NCBI GenBank assembly: GCA_008694505.1
Contig: VZDJ01004556.1
Span: 77,041 to 141,040 of the forward strand
DNA length: 64,000 nt
From: Cyanoderma ruficeps
Lineage: Eukaryota; Chordata; Aves; Passeriformes; Timaliidae
Direction of reading: 5' to 3'
Below are positions 11,721 through 23,200 of the stretch, in pieces. A program made the translations under genes and the position numbers. Numbering within the stretch: position 1 is the stretch's first letter; each line of letters opens with the position of its first letter. The notes beneath the pieces were generated by a model, which did no database searches, was not told the origin of the DNA, and saw nothing but the letters and a program-made list of their open reading frames with translations.

Positions 11721-13499
11721 AAACTGACATCCCTAGACCCTGGGCTTTGCTCAATTGAACGACAAGAAAACCAGAACTGTTAATAATTTTTTTGTTGTTG
11801 TTTGGAAAGTAATAAAGTTCTCTCAAAGTACTCTTCACCTCCTAAAAAGCATTTTACTTTTTATTAACTCATGATATTCTACATTGTCTTCAACTTTACT
11901 TTATATTTTTACGCTGAAGTTTTAAAACCAAAAAAATGAAAACCAAACAAAAAATCCCCAGACCTTTAAGATAAGACGAACAAAATATGAGCCAACATCC
12001 ACTCTCATTCTGAGCCCAAAACCTAGGCATGCTAACTCTACATTACATTTGTATTACTTTGAATTAAGTATCTTTTGAGGTTCTAAACACACTTATAGTA
12101 TTGCACACATATATGTATGTGCGCCCACACACACAGAGTCAAAAATCATCTCATGTTTTCATGAAAATTTCTGACCCCTCTTTACCACTGATTTTGCAAA
12201 TACTGCCTTTGTGAAAAATGCGTAAGAGTAATGAAATTCCTGGCTGAGGCTTTAATCTCAAGTCACTTCTATAACAGAGGGTGGATCAGAGAGTATAATT
12301 TGCTGTTATCGCACTGCTCATCTCCTGTGTTGACAATAGAAATCCTCCTGTTAGTTTTTCTTAGACAAACGTGACCCCTACCTGATATGACACTTTATTT
12401 TTTCAGCTGTGTAATAACAGTCTTAAACCAGGTGCTCTCTAAGCTGCATTATCCCATTTTGGGAAACTTTTGTGTTGCTATCAGTAAGGTAACACATTTT
12501 AAAAATATAATTTTTGCCTATATGTGTAGGTTCATAAATTAAATACTGTACACCAAATTCTTGACACTTTCACATCTTGCCATTAACAAAAATATTTGAC
12601 TACTTCACATTTTTCATATTCTTAATTAAAATTAAGCATGGATTGGCAGACTTTGAAGGAAATGCCAGTAACATTCCAGGATAAATTGAAAGCAGTAATG
12701 TGTTTAAAACATTTGTTTTCCTTTTTAAATAACTAATCATTAGTTTTTTTCCGGAGGTTTTTGGTAGAGAATATCTGTATTCTGTTGTTTTTATGTCTGC
12801 ATATTCATCAGTCTAAAACAATTTTAGACCCCAGCCTCTTTGGTATTGTGTTTTAGTACTTGCTGGCACTAGAATTTTGCACCATAGCCCTCGATTTATA
12901 GCCCTCATTTAGCCATCATGCTATTCAAACCCCTGACTTTAAATATCCGCCACACAGATATGAGTAACAAAAAGAGACAGAGTATAGCTATTGTGCCTTC
13001 AAAGAAAAGCAATAAACCATTCTGCTTGCTCTCCTTCATGTTCTTTAATTCATTTCATTTCATTTTAACTACCCAGAACAATTTCACCAGCCATTAGCCT
13101 GGAATGAAACCTTACAAAGGCTGATTGTTGTTATAAAGATGGGTCCCAGCACTCCCTCCCCCTCCTTTTCATAAGTTTTAGGACAAATAGGCTACTTCAT
13201 AGCCACAGCTTTGTTTTTGAAAAAGAGAATTCTTGCAAAGCAAAGGACAGACAAACTGCTTCACATCCACATTGAAAAGACTCCAGAACAACATCCACAG
13301 CGAGCTGGTCTGGCTTGGAGCCCTCAGCCCGGACAGGACAGTGAGCAGGGAAGGGACAACAAAGTATGGAAAGGATGGATGGATCTCGCATGCATGAGGT
13401 GCACCAGAGCCCACCCCACACACAAACACTGATGCTCTGCCCCCAAACCTTTAGCAAAGGGTGGGGGGGGAAAAGCACCAAAGCTCAACTCCACTAGAG
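11721..13499. other. AT-rich intron, nothing recognised
   Basis: Strongly AT-rich to about 13060, with short alternating purine-pyrimidine words at 12104-12136 (cacacatatatgtatgtg, then cacacacaca). No gene or repeat family recognised. Confidence 0.5.
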
Positions 13500-13525
13500 N
13501 AAAAAAAAAAAAAAAAAAAAAAAAA
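13500..13525 (+). repeat. Single-N gap followed by A25
   Basis: Position 13500 is N, followed directly by 25 A residues. The N probably marks an assembly join in a homopolymer, so the true A-run length is unknown. Upstream sequence does not look like a retrocopy whose tail this would be. Confidence 0.9.
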
Positions 13526-13539
13526 GTGCACCAATTATA

Positions 13540-14020
13540 TGAACACATTTTTGTACTTTGCAGAAATAAACCTTCGTGAGTGTCATTTCTGACAGCCTAC
13601 GCCAAGAAAAAGCTGCACAATTTTGTCTCGCTGCATCCATGTTTGGAAAACAATCTTAACAAGAAAAAAAATATATAAAGACACATTCTATTTTTTCCAA
13701 TTTGTAAAGCGCTGCGCACCTTACATTTAGCATCTTCACGGAAAGCTGTGAAGAACGATCTCCATTCTAAAACAGTGCTCAAGTGTTGGATTCTGCATTT
13801 TTATTCTAACAAGCTGGTGGCATTTCCCCAGCCCTGGACAGTCTCTCTGTTCAACATGAAGGCCCCGAGCCCGTAACAGCTCTGCCCCAATTTAGAACGT
13901 ATGTATATGTAGCAACATCCCCACAAAACGTTCACAACCCTGTCCAATTCCAGTGTATTTTTGATCCTCCCCAACAAACAGATCAGAGAGATCTTTTCCA
14001 ACAAAGTGTCAACAAACTGT
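13540..14020. promoter_or_regulatory. Candidate conserved non-coding element
   Basis: Repeat-free tract with more CpGs than its surroundings (cttcgtgagtg, ctacgcc, tctcgctgc, aagcgctgcgcacc, ttcacgg, gaacgatctcc). CpG retention outside a CpG island can reflect constraint. Inference only. Confidence 0.3.
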
Positions 14021-17000
14021 CTGCGCAGACAACTCCCTCCTCAGTTTGTGTATTATGTGGTTTGTATTATTTTTATTCCTCGTTAAGTGTCACACTTGTC
14101 AAAAGAGTGAACGCCACTTTTCCATAGTAACACGGTTTTGTGATGGAAGTTGTGAAACCTTCAAGACTTACAGAAATATCCACAAATATCCAGTATCTGC
14201 TCAAACATTAACACCGAAAGCTCAGAAAGCAAAGGAATGGATTTCTGTGTTTTCTTCTCCAGCAAGGTACCAAAACTGCTCCTAAAATTTGGACATTTTC
14301 TCCTCTCCCAAGAAAAGATAAAGACTAACTAATCAAGCGGTATTTCTTTCATTATACCACAGGAAAAAAATTACTTTAAAGTAATTCAAAGTAATGATAG
14401 AAGCCAAAAATTACTTTTTATGTAGTGACAAAAAACTTGGAACATGAGATTATGTTGAGTGTGAGAGTGTCTATAAACAGAGCTGCTTTATCCCATCTGA
14501 GCTGTTATTGGTGATGCCAATAATCTGAGTTTGAAGAGGAACTCTGCAAAGCCGCATGTTTTACTACTCACTTCCAAATTATGTAAATGAACACCACATT
14601 ATACTACACCTTGCTGGAGGTATGCTCAGTAAAATAGCCTGAAAAATAAATCCTAATATAATTACAATTCATTTTCACCTGACAAATTTATAGAAATCTA
14701 TAAACACAAACTCCCCAGGGAGAAATGCCAGAGCAGAATGGCAAAGACACAGGCACCCAGCACCTTCTAGAATCTTCATTTATGCCCCAAGGCATGTCTT
14801 TTCTTTCTGTTTAAAACACAGGCACACTGGAAGCAGAAAGTGATCTCACACCGCTTCTAACAACATCAGTTATCAATACAAATACCAAGAAAAAACACCA
14901 GCTGCAGGTGTGCACCTCTGTGGAAGGTACAGCGCTCTGTAACACTTAAAAACAGAGGTCCCATGCAAGGAGAACTTGAGTAGGATTTCAAGTCAAGAAA
15001 ATACCTTCAACAGGAACAAGAAAGGAGCTCCAGCCTGAGTACAGAATGTATCTAATTTTATTTACTGTGCAAATAAAAATATTCAAGAATTTCTACAAAA
15101 CAATTACAGCAATAAAGCACAACAGCACATCAGGTACTGCTGGAAAGCAAGCAGCATTGCTGCACCCTTTTCCAACTACATCACTCACAGAAATGACCAA
15201 AAATCTTGACAGAAACAGAAGAGACAAGTTTTCCTCTATTAGTAAAGCTCCACAGATGTGAGCCATGCTTGCTCTGTTCTACACAACTGTGGATTTGATA
15301 AGACACCAGTAACTTCAGAGCCAGTCCAGAACCAGCTTTACATGACAGAATGGTTCAGCTCCTCATTCTGGAGCATGTGGCACCACCCTGAATTAGAATG
15401 TTTGTGCCTTATTACAGTCATATGGTCAAAAAGTCCACGCTGCGAGATTAATTACGACTTTTTAAAGGAAGCACTGCTATACACATCTTCAAATGAACAC
15501 TTAATCCTTTCCCTGACATTTATTTAGATGTGCACTTTTCACCTTTGTGCCACACTGCTCTGTAGGACATAATTTGCTATCTCAATTAAGCTGCATCAGT
15601 ACTTTTCATTCCAACTACCTTAACTCTCACCACTCTCAACAGGAGAAAATATAATTTGCTTCCAGCTTCACAGTTTTCATACAACTTCTGAGAACTGTTA
15701 ATTTGCAAGTGTTCTATCCCACAGGATGAAGCGATGGCCAGGAATAACTCACCCTGGAACAGACTGGCTGTTTACATTTCAGCAGCATGGCGCAACCTGC
15801 CAGGTAGCAACAGTTACACACCTTTTAACATCTCCAGCTTCAACACACCTGACATGTCTTAATTCCTGTTCTGAGGCTTCTGCATTAATGAGGACAGATG
15901 CAGTAACTCACTCCACTGGCTGCATGTAAGTGCTGAGGCACAGACAGCTCCATGATCCACCTTGCTCTGGGCAAAACCTCAGTGTTTGTGAGCTAAACAT
16001 TCAAAAAGTGCAAAACCTTTCATATCTCTAGACTGCTTTCAGGAGGTATTTATATATATACACACATATATGTGATTGCATAAAAGCATTAGAAAAATCA
16101 TCTAACAAAATACGTTATACATGCTCAAATAACAGCAAACAATTTTAAAAAATGTAATTCATAATAGAGCCTTGATGCCTGTTTACAAACTGTCCTGAAG
16201 TAAGGCACTGCTACAGAGACATTCATATTCCAAATAACTTTGATCATCTGCCTCACAGGCCCTCTGCTGCATCTACTGCATGCTGCACATCGCCATGCAG
16301 TGACAGCAGAGGCAATCCAAGTAGGTAAATTATTTGGGTACTGCTGCACATCCCAGAAAGACAGCACTCACTAGATCGATACCTCTCTATCCCTACAGCT
16401 CCAGATACACAGGTACAGAGTCCCTTTCTGGAGCCCAGAGCAGCACAGGTAGCTCAGGGCTGCAACCAGATTTTAGTGACAAGCAGCAGCATGGGGTCAT
16501 CTCAGCATCACACCAGCACATATAGAAATTAAAACACAGCACTCCTTAAACATCCACTCCAGGTCACATCCAAGGCTGCATTTTCCTCTTGCAAAGACAG
16601 CTCCCTGTAGTGGACTGGAGTTCACAAGTTTCACTCCTTCCTGACGGCATCAGTAAATCCAAACAATGAAGCTGGAGGCATTAAACACTAATCACAGTGG
16701 CCACTCAGGGATGAGAGGGGAGTGAAGGCACCAACTCCCTCATACCAACAGCTTGGAATCACAGGATACACAGAGTAAAATGGCTTTCACAGAAGGGCAT
16801 GAAATTGGGAAAAATCACAGCTAATTTATAATGCAAACTTTGTACAAGAAATTATTTTCACACACACAACTATCACAGAACCTTCCCACATGAGCAAGAA
16901 GCAATTCAGCAGCAGACTGTAACCTTAAAATAAGAACTACATTAATTATCCATGAGGGAGGAAAAAAGTAAGCCCTGTTCTTATCAAGCAGAGTTCCCAT

Positions 17001-17599
17001 ACAACAGCTTATTTGTCCCTTCCATCCTTGCTACTTACAGTGCCACAAAACACAGATTGGGACTCGGGAAAGCAGCAATAAGGAATGTGTGTTCTAGAGC
17101 ATTGTTTCCAAGTTCAGCCCAGTGCCACAGAAGCTATAAAAACTTCCAAGTCTGTAAATTCTGTTATATTTATTGTGTATGTTAAGATGCTACATAAGAA
17201 GTGATTTTAAAAAACCCAAATTTTATAAATAGCACTGCAATTGCTTTGAATTGTGGCCTGCAGCCATCTCCTGCTGTAATCAATGACAAATCAACCGACC
17301 TCAGCAGCTGCAGGCCACCCACCAGACCAAAATTTGGGCTGGCAATTATTGCATAGAAATATCCAAACCCTTGCTGAAAACTCATGCAATAGATCTCTCT
17401 TCACTTTGTTAATATCAGGGAAGTCCCATATAATATTCTGAACTGAGTCCCACGAAAAAGGTGGAGACAAATTTTTGTTGTTGTTACTTAAAATATTCTT
17501 CTTTATGGGTGAAATGTACTTAATTGGATTAAAAAATACATTGGTTTTACCAAAAAAAATACCTAAAAGCAGTAAATCTGTAAAACAGAACATTGTTTA
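14021..17599. other. Intron, nothing recognised beyond short palindromes
   Basis: Contains a perfect 16-base palindrome, ATTACTTTAAAGTAAT, at 14370-14385, and a TA/CA-rich word near 16048-16074. No exon, RNA gene or repeat family recognised. Confidence 0.5.
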
Positions 17600-17790
17600 A
17601 TACTCTTATTAACTGCAGTTTGCTTAATTGCAATATTTAGCCATGAGCAGATCAAAAATTGTCAGATGCATTTAATTGAAATACTATCCCTGGAGCTAAA
17701 CACCGAGTGCTTATAATAAGATACATGTTATTCATGATTAGCTAACTGCTCCCTTTCCATGGAAAATCCCACAGAAAAAGCAAGGGAAAG
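17600..17790. promoter_or_regulatory. Candidate homeobox-rich non-coding element
   Basis: Dense in short homeodomain-type words (ttaattgc, tttaattg, tcatgattagc) in repeat-free sequence, near a cluster of TATTAAC and TTGTCAG words. This resembles developmental enhancers, but I have no conservation data. Confidence 0.25.
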
Positions 17791-18829
17791 CAAGGGAACA
17801 AAACTCCACTACAGGGCGGGGGAAAGGGGAGGTGTTTGCTTCAGAGGGGGTTTTGGTGGGTTTGGTTTGGGTTTTGTCATTCTGCATTTAATCAAGTGAT
17901 CTTTGTTCCTTTCTTTTCTCTAGCATCTCCAGAAGTTATGTCTTCATGTAAAAAATGAAGGAACTTCTTCCTCATTCTTCTCACCCTTCCTCCTTGTCCA
18001 AAATCATAGGTAACTTCATCAAGACATCATCTACAAAATGCTGAGTCCAAATGAATTCCTACTTTGTTTAAAAAAAACTTAATTAAGAGCAAACAGTATC
18101 CACAAACTGGAAAACATCCACAGTACCTGCACACAGTTCAGGCAGAAATCACTGATTTATTCTGATGTTAATTTGCAAGTGCAGCACAGAACTAAGAGCA
18201 TAAGCACAGAAGTCAAAACTAAAATTCCCATTGTATGTAGAGATCAAAAAGAAAACTATATTCTGCAGGAGAAAATGAAGTAAAATAAGTGTAAAAAAAT
18301 AACAGGTATGTCAATAATTTTCTGCCTAACAAGAGTGTATCCTGATGGACACAACACAAAAAAATTGCTTCTTAAAATAATCAAAACAATATGTTTACTA
18401 AAAAAACAAACCCAAGCAGACAGATAAACAGAAAACCTTTTAATTCTCTGTATTTTTCCCCTTGGTGATCTGGAAGGAAAATCAGAACAGCAAAATTAAT
18501 ACATGCAGGATAAGATATGCAGCTGAAAAGCTGAACAACCCAGTAATATACACTTGGTTAATTTGACTTTTTGTTATTTGCTTTAAGATCTCTACCACAA
18601 AGTTCTGCTCAACATATTCTTGCTAGCAACAATCTGCATCAGAATTAGTGTCTCTGAAGTAGCAAGTGTAACATACACAACAATCTCAATGAGAGAGGCA
18701 ATTAACAACTGCTGCAAAAATAATTATATATAAAGACGGTTTGAAAGACAATACTCTATCTAAAATGACCTCGCTGTATTCACAGCACTGATAAAACAGT
18801 TTTCCTCTAAAAAAATGCCGCTTTTTTCA
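17791..18829. other. Intron, nothing recognised
   Basis: AT-rich, with a G/T-rich tract at about 17815-17880. No gene or repeat family recognised. Confidence 0.5.
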
Positions 18830-19110
18830 TTCATCAAAAGAGAAAAGCCCCAAGGTCACCTGTCAATAACAGAACAAACCCTCAGTAAATCACAGTGCTT
18901 CACAAATAAATTCCTCATCAGTAATTAAAACCAGGCCTCTCTGGCCCTGTGTTATCAGCTCATCAAATTAATTGCTCATCTAGAATAACAGATCCACATC
19001 TGCAGTCATTACAGTTTGCCAGATAAATCAATCCTCTCAATGATGCTTTGAGCCATCTCTGCTCCCTTTTAACCAGACCAATATTTATTTCCCCCTGACA
19101 CTTCTGACAT
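18830..19110. promoter_or_regulatory. Candidate developmental enhancer (conserved-element-like)
   Basis: Repeat-free stretch packed with recognisable binding words: CACCTGTCAAT (E-box next to a TGIF/MEIS-type TGTCA), TCAGTAATTAAAA, TCAAATTAATTGC (TAATTA-type homeodomain site) and GATAAATCAATCC. This density is typical of vertebrate developmental enhancers and suits an intron of a developmental transcription cofactor. Constraint and activity are inferred. Confidence 0.35.
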
Positions 19111-20200
19111 TTTATTTACTGTAGGCAAATGGAACTCATATGGCGCCTTGTAATGGCTTTACCAAACCCCATTGTGGGGCATATCTTCCAAGACTGATGG
19201 GTGTAATAAACAAGGTTTTATGGTGTAAGTGTGAGCTTCCAACTTCTTTTTTTTCAGGAATTTGACTTCTGCAGTGAAGATGGTTTATTACATTTGATTG
19301 CAGGTGGAAAAAGCTATATCCACTTTGAGACCTGTCAGCTAAAAGCAAGCATAACACTTCTGAAATAATATTATTTTTGTAATTTTATTTTCTCATTGAT
19401 AACAATACAGAATAAAGCATCTCCCTGTCAGGACTTGGAAAGCAAGGCCATAATTTATCATTCCACCTCCACCCTCCCTCCCACCAAATCAAACACAGGT
19501 CTCCTCTGTAAACCTCCAAAAGGTACAATAGCAATATATAATCACCACATACATACAAAGTCCATCCCAAGCCCTCCCCAGCATTGCTGTTTACATTCAA
19601 ATCTGAAGTACACGTCGTTAAGTAAGTACACACATATTGACAGATGAGGTCAAACATGCTTTTGAGGCATCTGAGCCCAGTAAAAAAATCACAGGTTTCT
19701 TAAATTTACTGCACAAACTAAAACTTTTCACTGGTGCATTCTCCTTCACTGGTGCATTCTCCAGTAACAAGCATCAGACTATTGGGTTCAAAATGAGAAC
19801 ATAAATTGTTTCCTTGAGAATGAAACAAACAGCACAAGAATTACTTTTCAGCATAAATTCTGACTGTACACTATCACAGCTGCTCTAAGGAAATTGAGTG
19901 AAAATCTGTTTAAACAAAAAGAAAAAGCATTCCTAGAATCAGAAAGTCTCCCAGAATATCACATGTGTTAACAGCTCTGAGGAGTTCAGCAATTTCCAGA
20001 ACTAAAGCAGATCCCCCTCCTCTGTGGGGGTGGCGTGCTTCCACGTACATATGGACATTCATCCAGGAGATGCCTAAAAGCATATGCCATCCATCCAGGA
20101 GCCCCATTTCATCCTAGAAATCAGGGGTTTCTGTGCTCCAAAGAATGATCCTGTGCATAACGTGACTAAAACAGCAAGTTTCTGGTGCAGGAGGGAGAGG
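19111..20200. other. Intron, nothing recognised apart from a short tandem repeat
   Basis: No exon, RNA gene or repeat family. A perfect 18-base tandem duplication lies at 19727-19762. Confidence 0.5.
19727..19762. repeat. Perfect 18-bp tandem duplication
   Basis: The unit ttcactggtgcattctcc occurs twice back to back (19727-19744 and 19745-19762). Confidence 0.95.
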
Positions 20201-20283
20201 CAGCCCGGCCTACCCCGAGCCAAGGCCCGGCACCTGGATCCGCGCCGCTCCACACGATCCGGGCCCGGCAATGAGCGGGGCTC
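20201..20283. promoter_or_regulatory. CpG-dense patch inside the intron
   Basis: About ten CpG dinucleotides fall within roughly 80 bases (cccggcc, cccgagc, atccgcgccgctcc, cacgatccgggcccggc, gagcgggg), while the flanks have almost none. It is too short for a formal CpG island. It may be an enhancer core, an alternative first exon or promoter, or a GC-rich insertion of unknown origin. No start codon in a convincing family frame is visible. Confidence 0.4.
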
Positions 20284-23200
20284 CACATCTTCCCACTCAC
20301 TATGCACAGCTCAAAACTGACTTGCATTGAATTAATATCACAGTGTTCGTGGATCCCTCCTTTAGCACCTACTAAAATTTTATTTCTGCATAGCAGCAGT
20401 GCCTCACTCGCAGCGATGTGAAAAGGCAGGGAAAAGTCCCTTCTTTCGGAACAAAAACAATGTCCGAGTGTATAGGAGGCTATGAATTCTCAGATCCTCC
20501 TTCCAACACTGATTCAAAAATGACAGGATACAGTCTTTTCCTTAATGAAAAATCTATATTTATCACTCTATTGTTCTTGTGTACTGATCCTACTGCTCTC
20601 TGAGGCCAAAGTTTGAATATATTGGATTTTGAAATAATAGCCCAAGGCTCCGAGATGCTGGGTCATGATACATAAATGATGAGAGGGTTGTTCCCGATTT
20701 CTCTGCTTCTTACCACAAAAACAAAATACAAATTCCATGGTGAAGATCTTCAGAAGCCTACATTATCTGCAAAGTGCAAATTATATGGGATACTCACGGA
20801 ACTATAAAAGATAAAATCAGACCATATTGAGAAAGATGATCTGCCTGTCCTAGGAATAAACCAGTAATTTGTTGCCTTAATATCACGAAGTAAAGCCCTA
20901 TTTTTACGTAACCACAGATGTGACAAGCTCAATTCGTTTGGATTTTTAAATCTTAATTCCAAATGAGTTTACATATGAATGTTTGAAAAGACAAATTAAT
21001 TTAGGATAAAGATCCAGAGACTGAATTTATCAATCTGTTATTCTTCACACTTTAATTCTTAAGTGCAACAAGGGTTGAAAAAGAAGCAACCACCAGCTCT
21101 AGACTGTTGGTACTAGGAGAATAAAGAGGTAAAAAACCTCTTTTTTTTTTCCTATAGCAAAATTCAAGGCTGCTGTTATGATGAAAACATAAAGAGGAAA
21201 ATCTGGAAAGTATTTTTCACGTTCATCCCATAATAAACCAGAGTTACTATTACAGGGTTCTGCAAAGCTGCACCTTCTAAGCTGCTGCATTTGCAGGGTA
21301 TGGGGAAGAGTTGCCTCTCTAGATTTTGTGTCTCTGATGTGTCCAACTTTCCTTTGACCTTGAGTGACTCTGGCTGAAGTTCTCCAAACCAGTCACTGAA
21401 ATACTCATCTTGCCCCAGTAACCAAGAGAACTTCAGGGGGCCCTGGGGATACAGCTGCTCTTCATGCTTTTTGTCAATTACCTGAAAATCAAGATCTGAG
21501 AGTGGTAAACTACTGGAGCAGTTTAACATCCAGTGCCCAGGGAAAATTAACACCTTGGGGAATTCCACAACACTAAGTGCCATAGAAATGCAAATACAAC
21601 TCAGTCATGATTATAAACACTTTTTGAAAATTGAGTTTATGAGTTATAGATATATAGGACAAATACAGTACACATACAGAAAAATAAATAAATAAAAAAA
21701 TTCTCATGCAAAAATCCATACCATATCATTTTGTTCAGGCATAATACGTTTCTGGGAATTCTCACCTGTCAAAAAATGCTTTCATTTCCAGAATCAAACG
21801 CAACCTCAGTTCTGCAAATCCACAGCATCAAGTGAGATGGATTCAAAGAAAACTAAACCAATTCCTCCTGCCAGGCACAGACCTGTGTCCATGGGCTCCA
21901 ACCAGGAATGGAATCAGCTCCTTCCTGACCAGCTGTGGAACAACCCAAGGCTGTTCAGTCTACAGAAATGATTCCCAGAGTCTTCTGGGACAGCTGCTGA
22001 ACTCAAAGGAGTTTTAGAATGTATTTTTTTCTTATTATCAACACTCATGACTTATTTTCTCCAACTGTCTTCAGGAAAATAAGGTAGAGGAAATTTATTA
22101 AAAAACATGTTATAGGGAAAGGTTCTTCCCTTTAAAGTTTTTATTGTGTCACATAAAAAATCATTCCATTCCTAAAAATTCATTTTTAGCAACTAAAGTG
22201 GGACCTGAGCACCTTCCAGCCCCAAATAACTGCACTATGGAATATGCACATACCTTACTTTTCTAGATTATTACATGTGTATTTTATATTATGCATTCAC
22301 AGAGAGTGATTGTTTGGTTTGGTTTTTTTTATTAACTTTCATTGTTTACCTAAAGTGAATATATTAGGCCATTAAATAAGAAATTTTCAGTGTTGGGAGG
22401 TTAAAAAAACAAACAAAACACATGGTCAGTGCTCCTGGATACCTCTGCTCTCATTCCTTCACTTTTCTCCTGACACTTTTCAAGATGAAAGTGCCCCTTG
22501 AATCCACAGAGTCCCATATCACTTTCTGTCTGTCCCACAGACTGTGCCAAACAATTTCCAACAATGCCTTGTTAGGAATCATGCTGCTCCTTGCTAACTA
22601 CTCAGATACACAATTCCACAAGCAGGCTGCCTGTACAGATTTAGACACACAGAGACATCAGTCTGATCTCAAATGTAAAGAGGCAAGATCCAGCAGTGAT
22701 ACACCTTAGTATTTTCTGAGTAAAAGTAACTACATGAAGAGCCCTCAGGCAATCTGCTTATATTTTAATAGATCTAGAATTTATGTGCCCTGTTACTGTT
22801 TCGCCCTATTTGCTGGCAGAAGGTTGAAGCTTAGCAGCCGAGTAAACAGAAGACACACCAGCATGCTTCATAAAGGGGGTACAGTTTAGGCACCCTCACT
22901 GGCCTCAAACTACTGCTCTGTCCATGGCCAAAATCAGGCATTAACATCCTAAGATATTAATAACAATGCTAATTATCTCCTGCACATACAGAAGACTACC
23001 AGCTGAAAAACTGGACAAAGAATTCACTTGAAAAACACAAGGTTAACCCTTCCTCAGTCCTGCTTTCCATGGTACATGGCTGACAACAAGGATTTGTCAA
23101 CACCGGAGACTGCAGAAATCCAGATCAATTCCTACAGAAGTATTAACCCATGTGTCTGTACAGCCTTGAAATCCCAACTTCACCTTCTTACACATCACTT

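Noticed and set aside
14370..14385. Perfect 16-base palindrome ATTACTTTAAAGTAAT
   Set aside because: Short AT-rich palindromes are expected by chance in AT-rich introns.
21176..21583. Minus-strand frame of 135 codons
   Set aside because: No recognisable domain, no splice or promoter context, and the length is compatible with chance in 64 kb.
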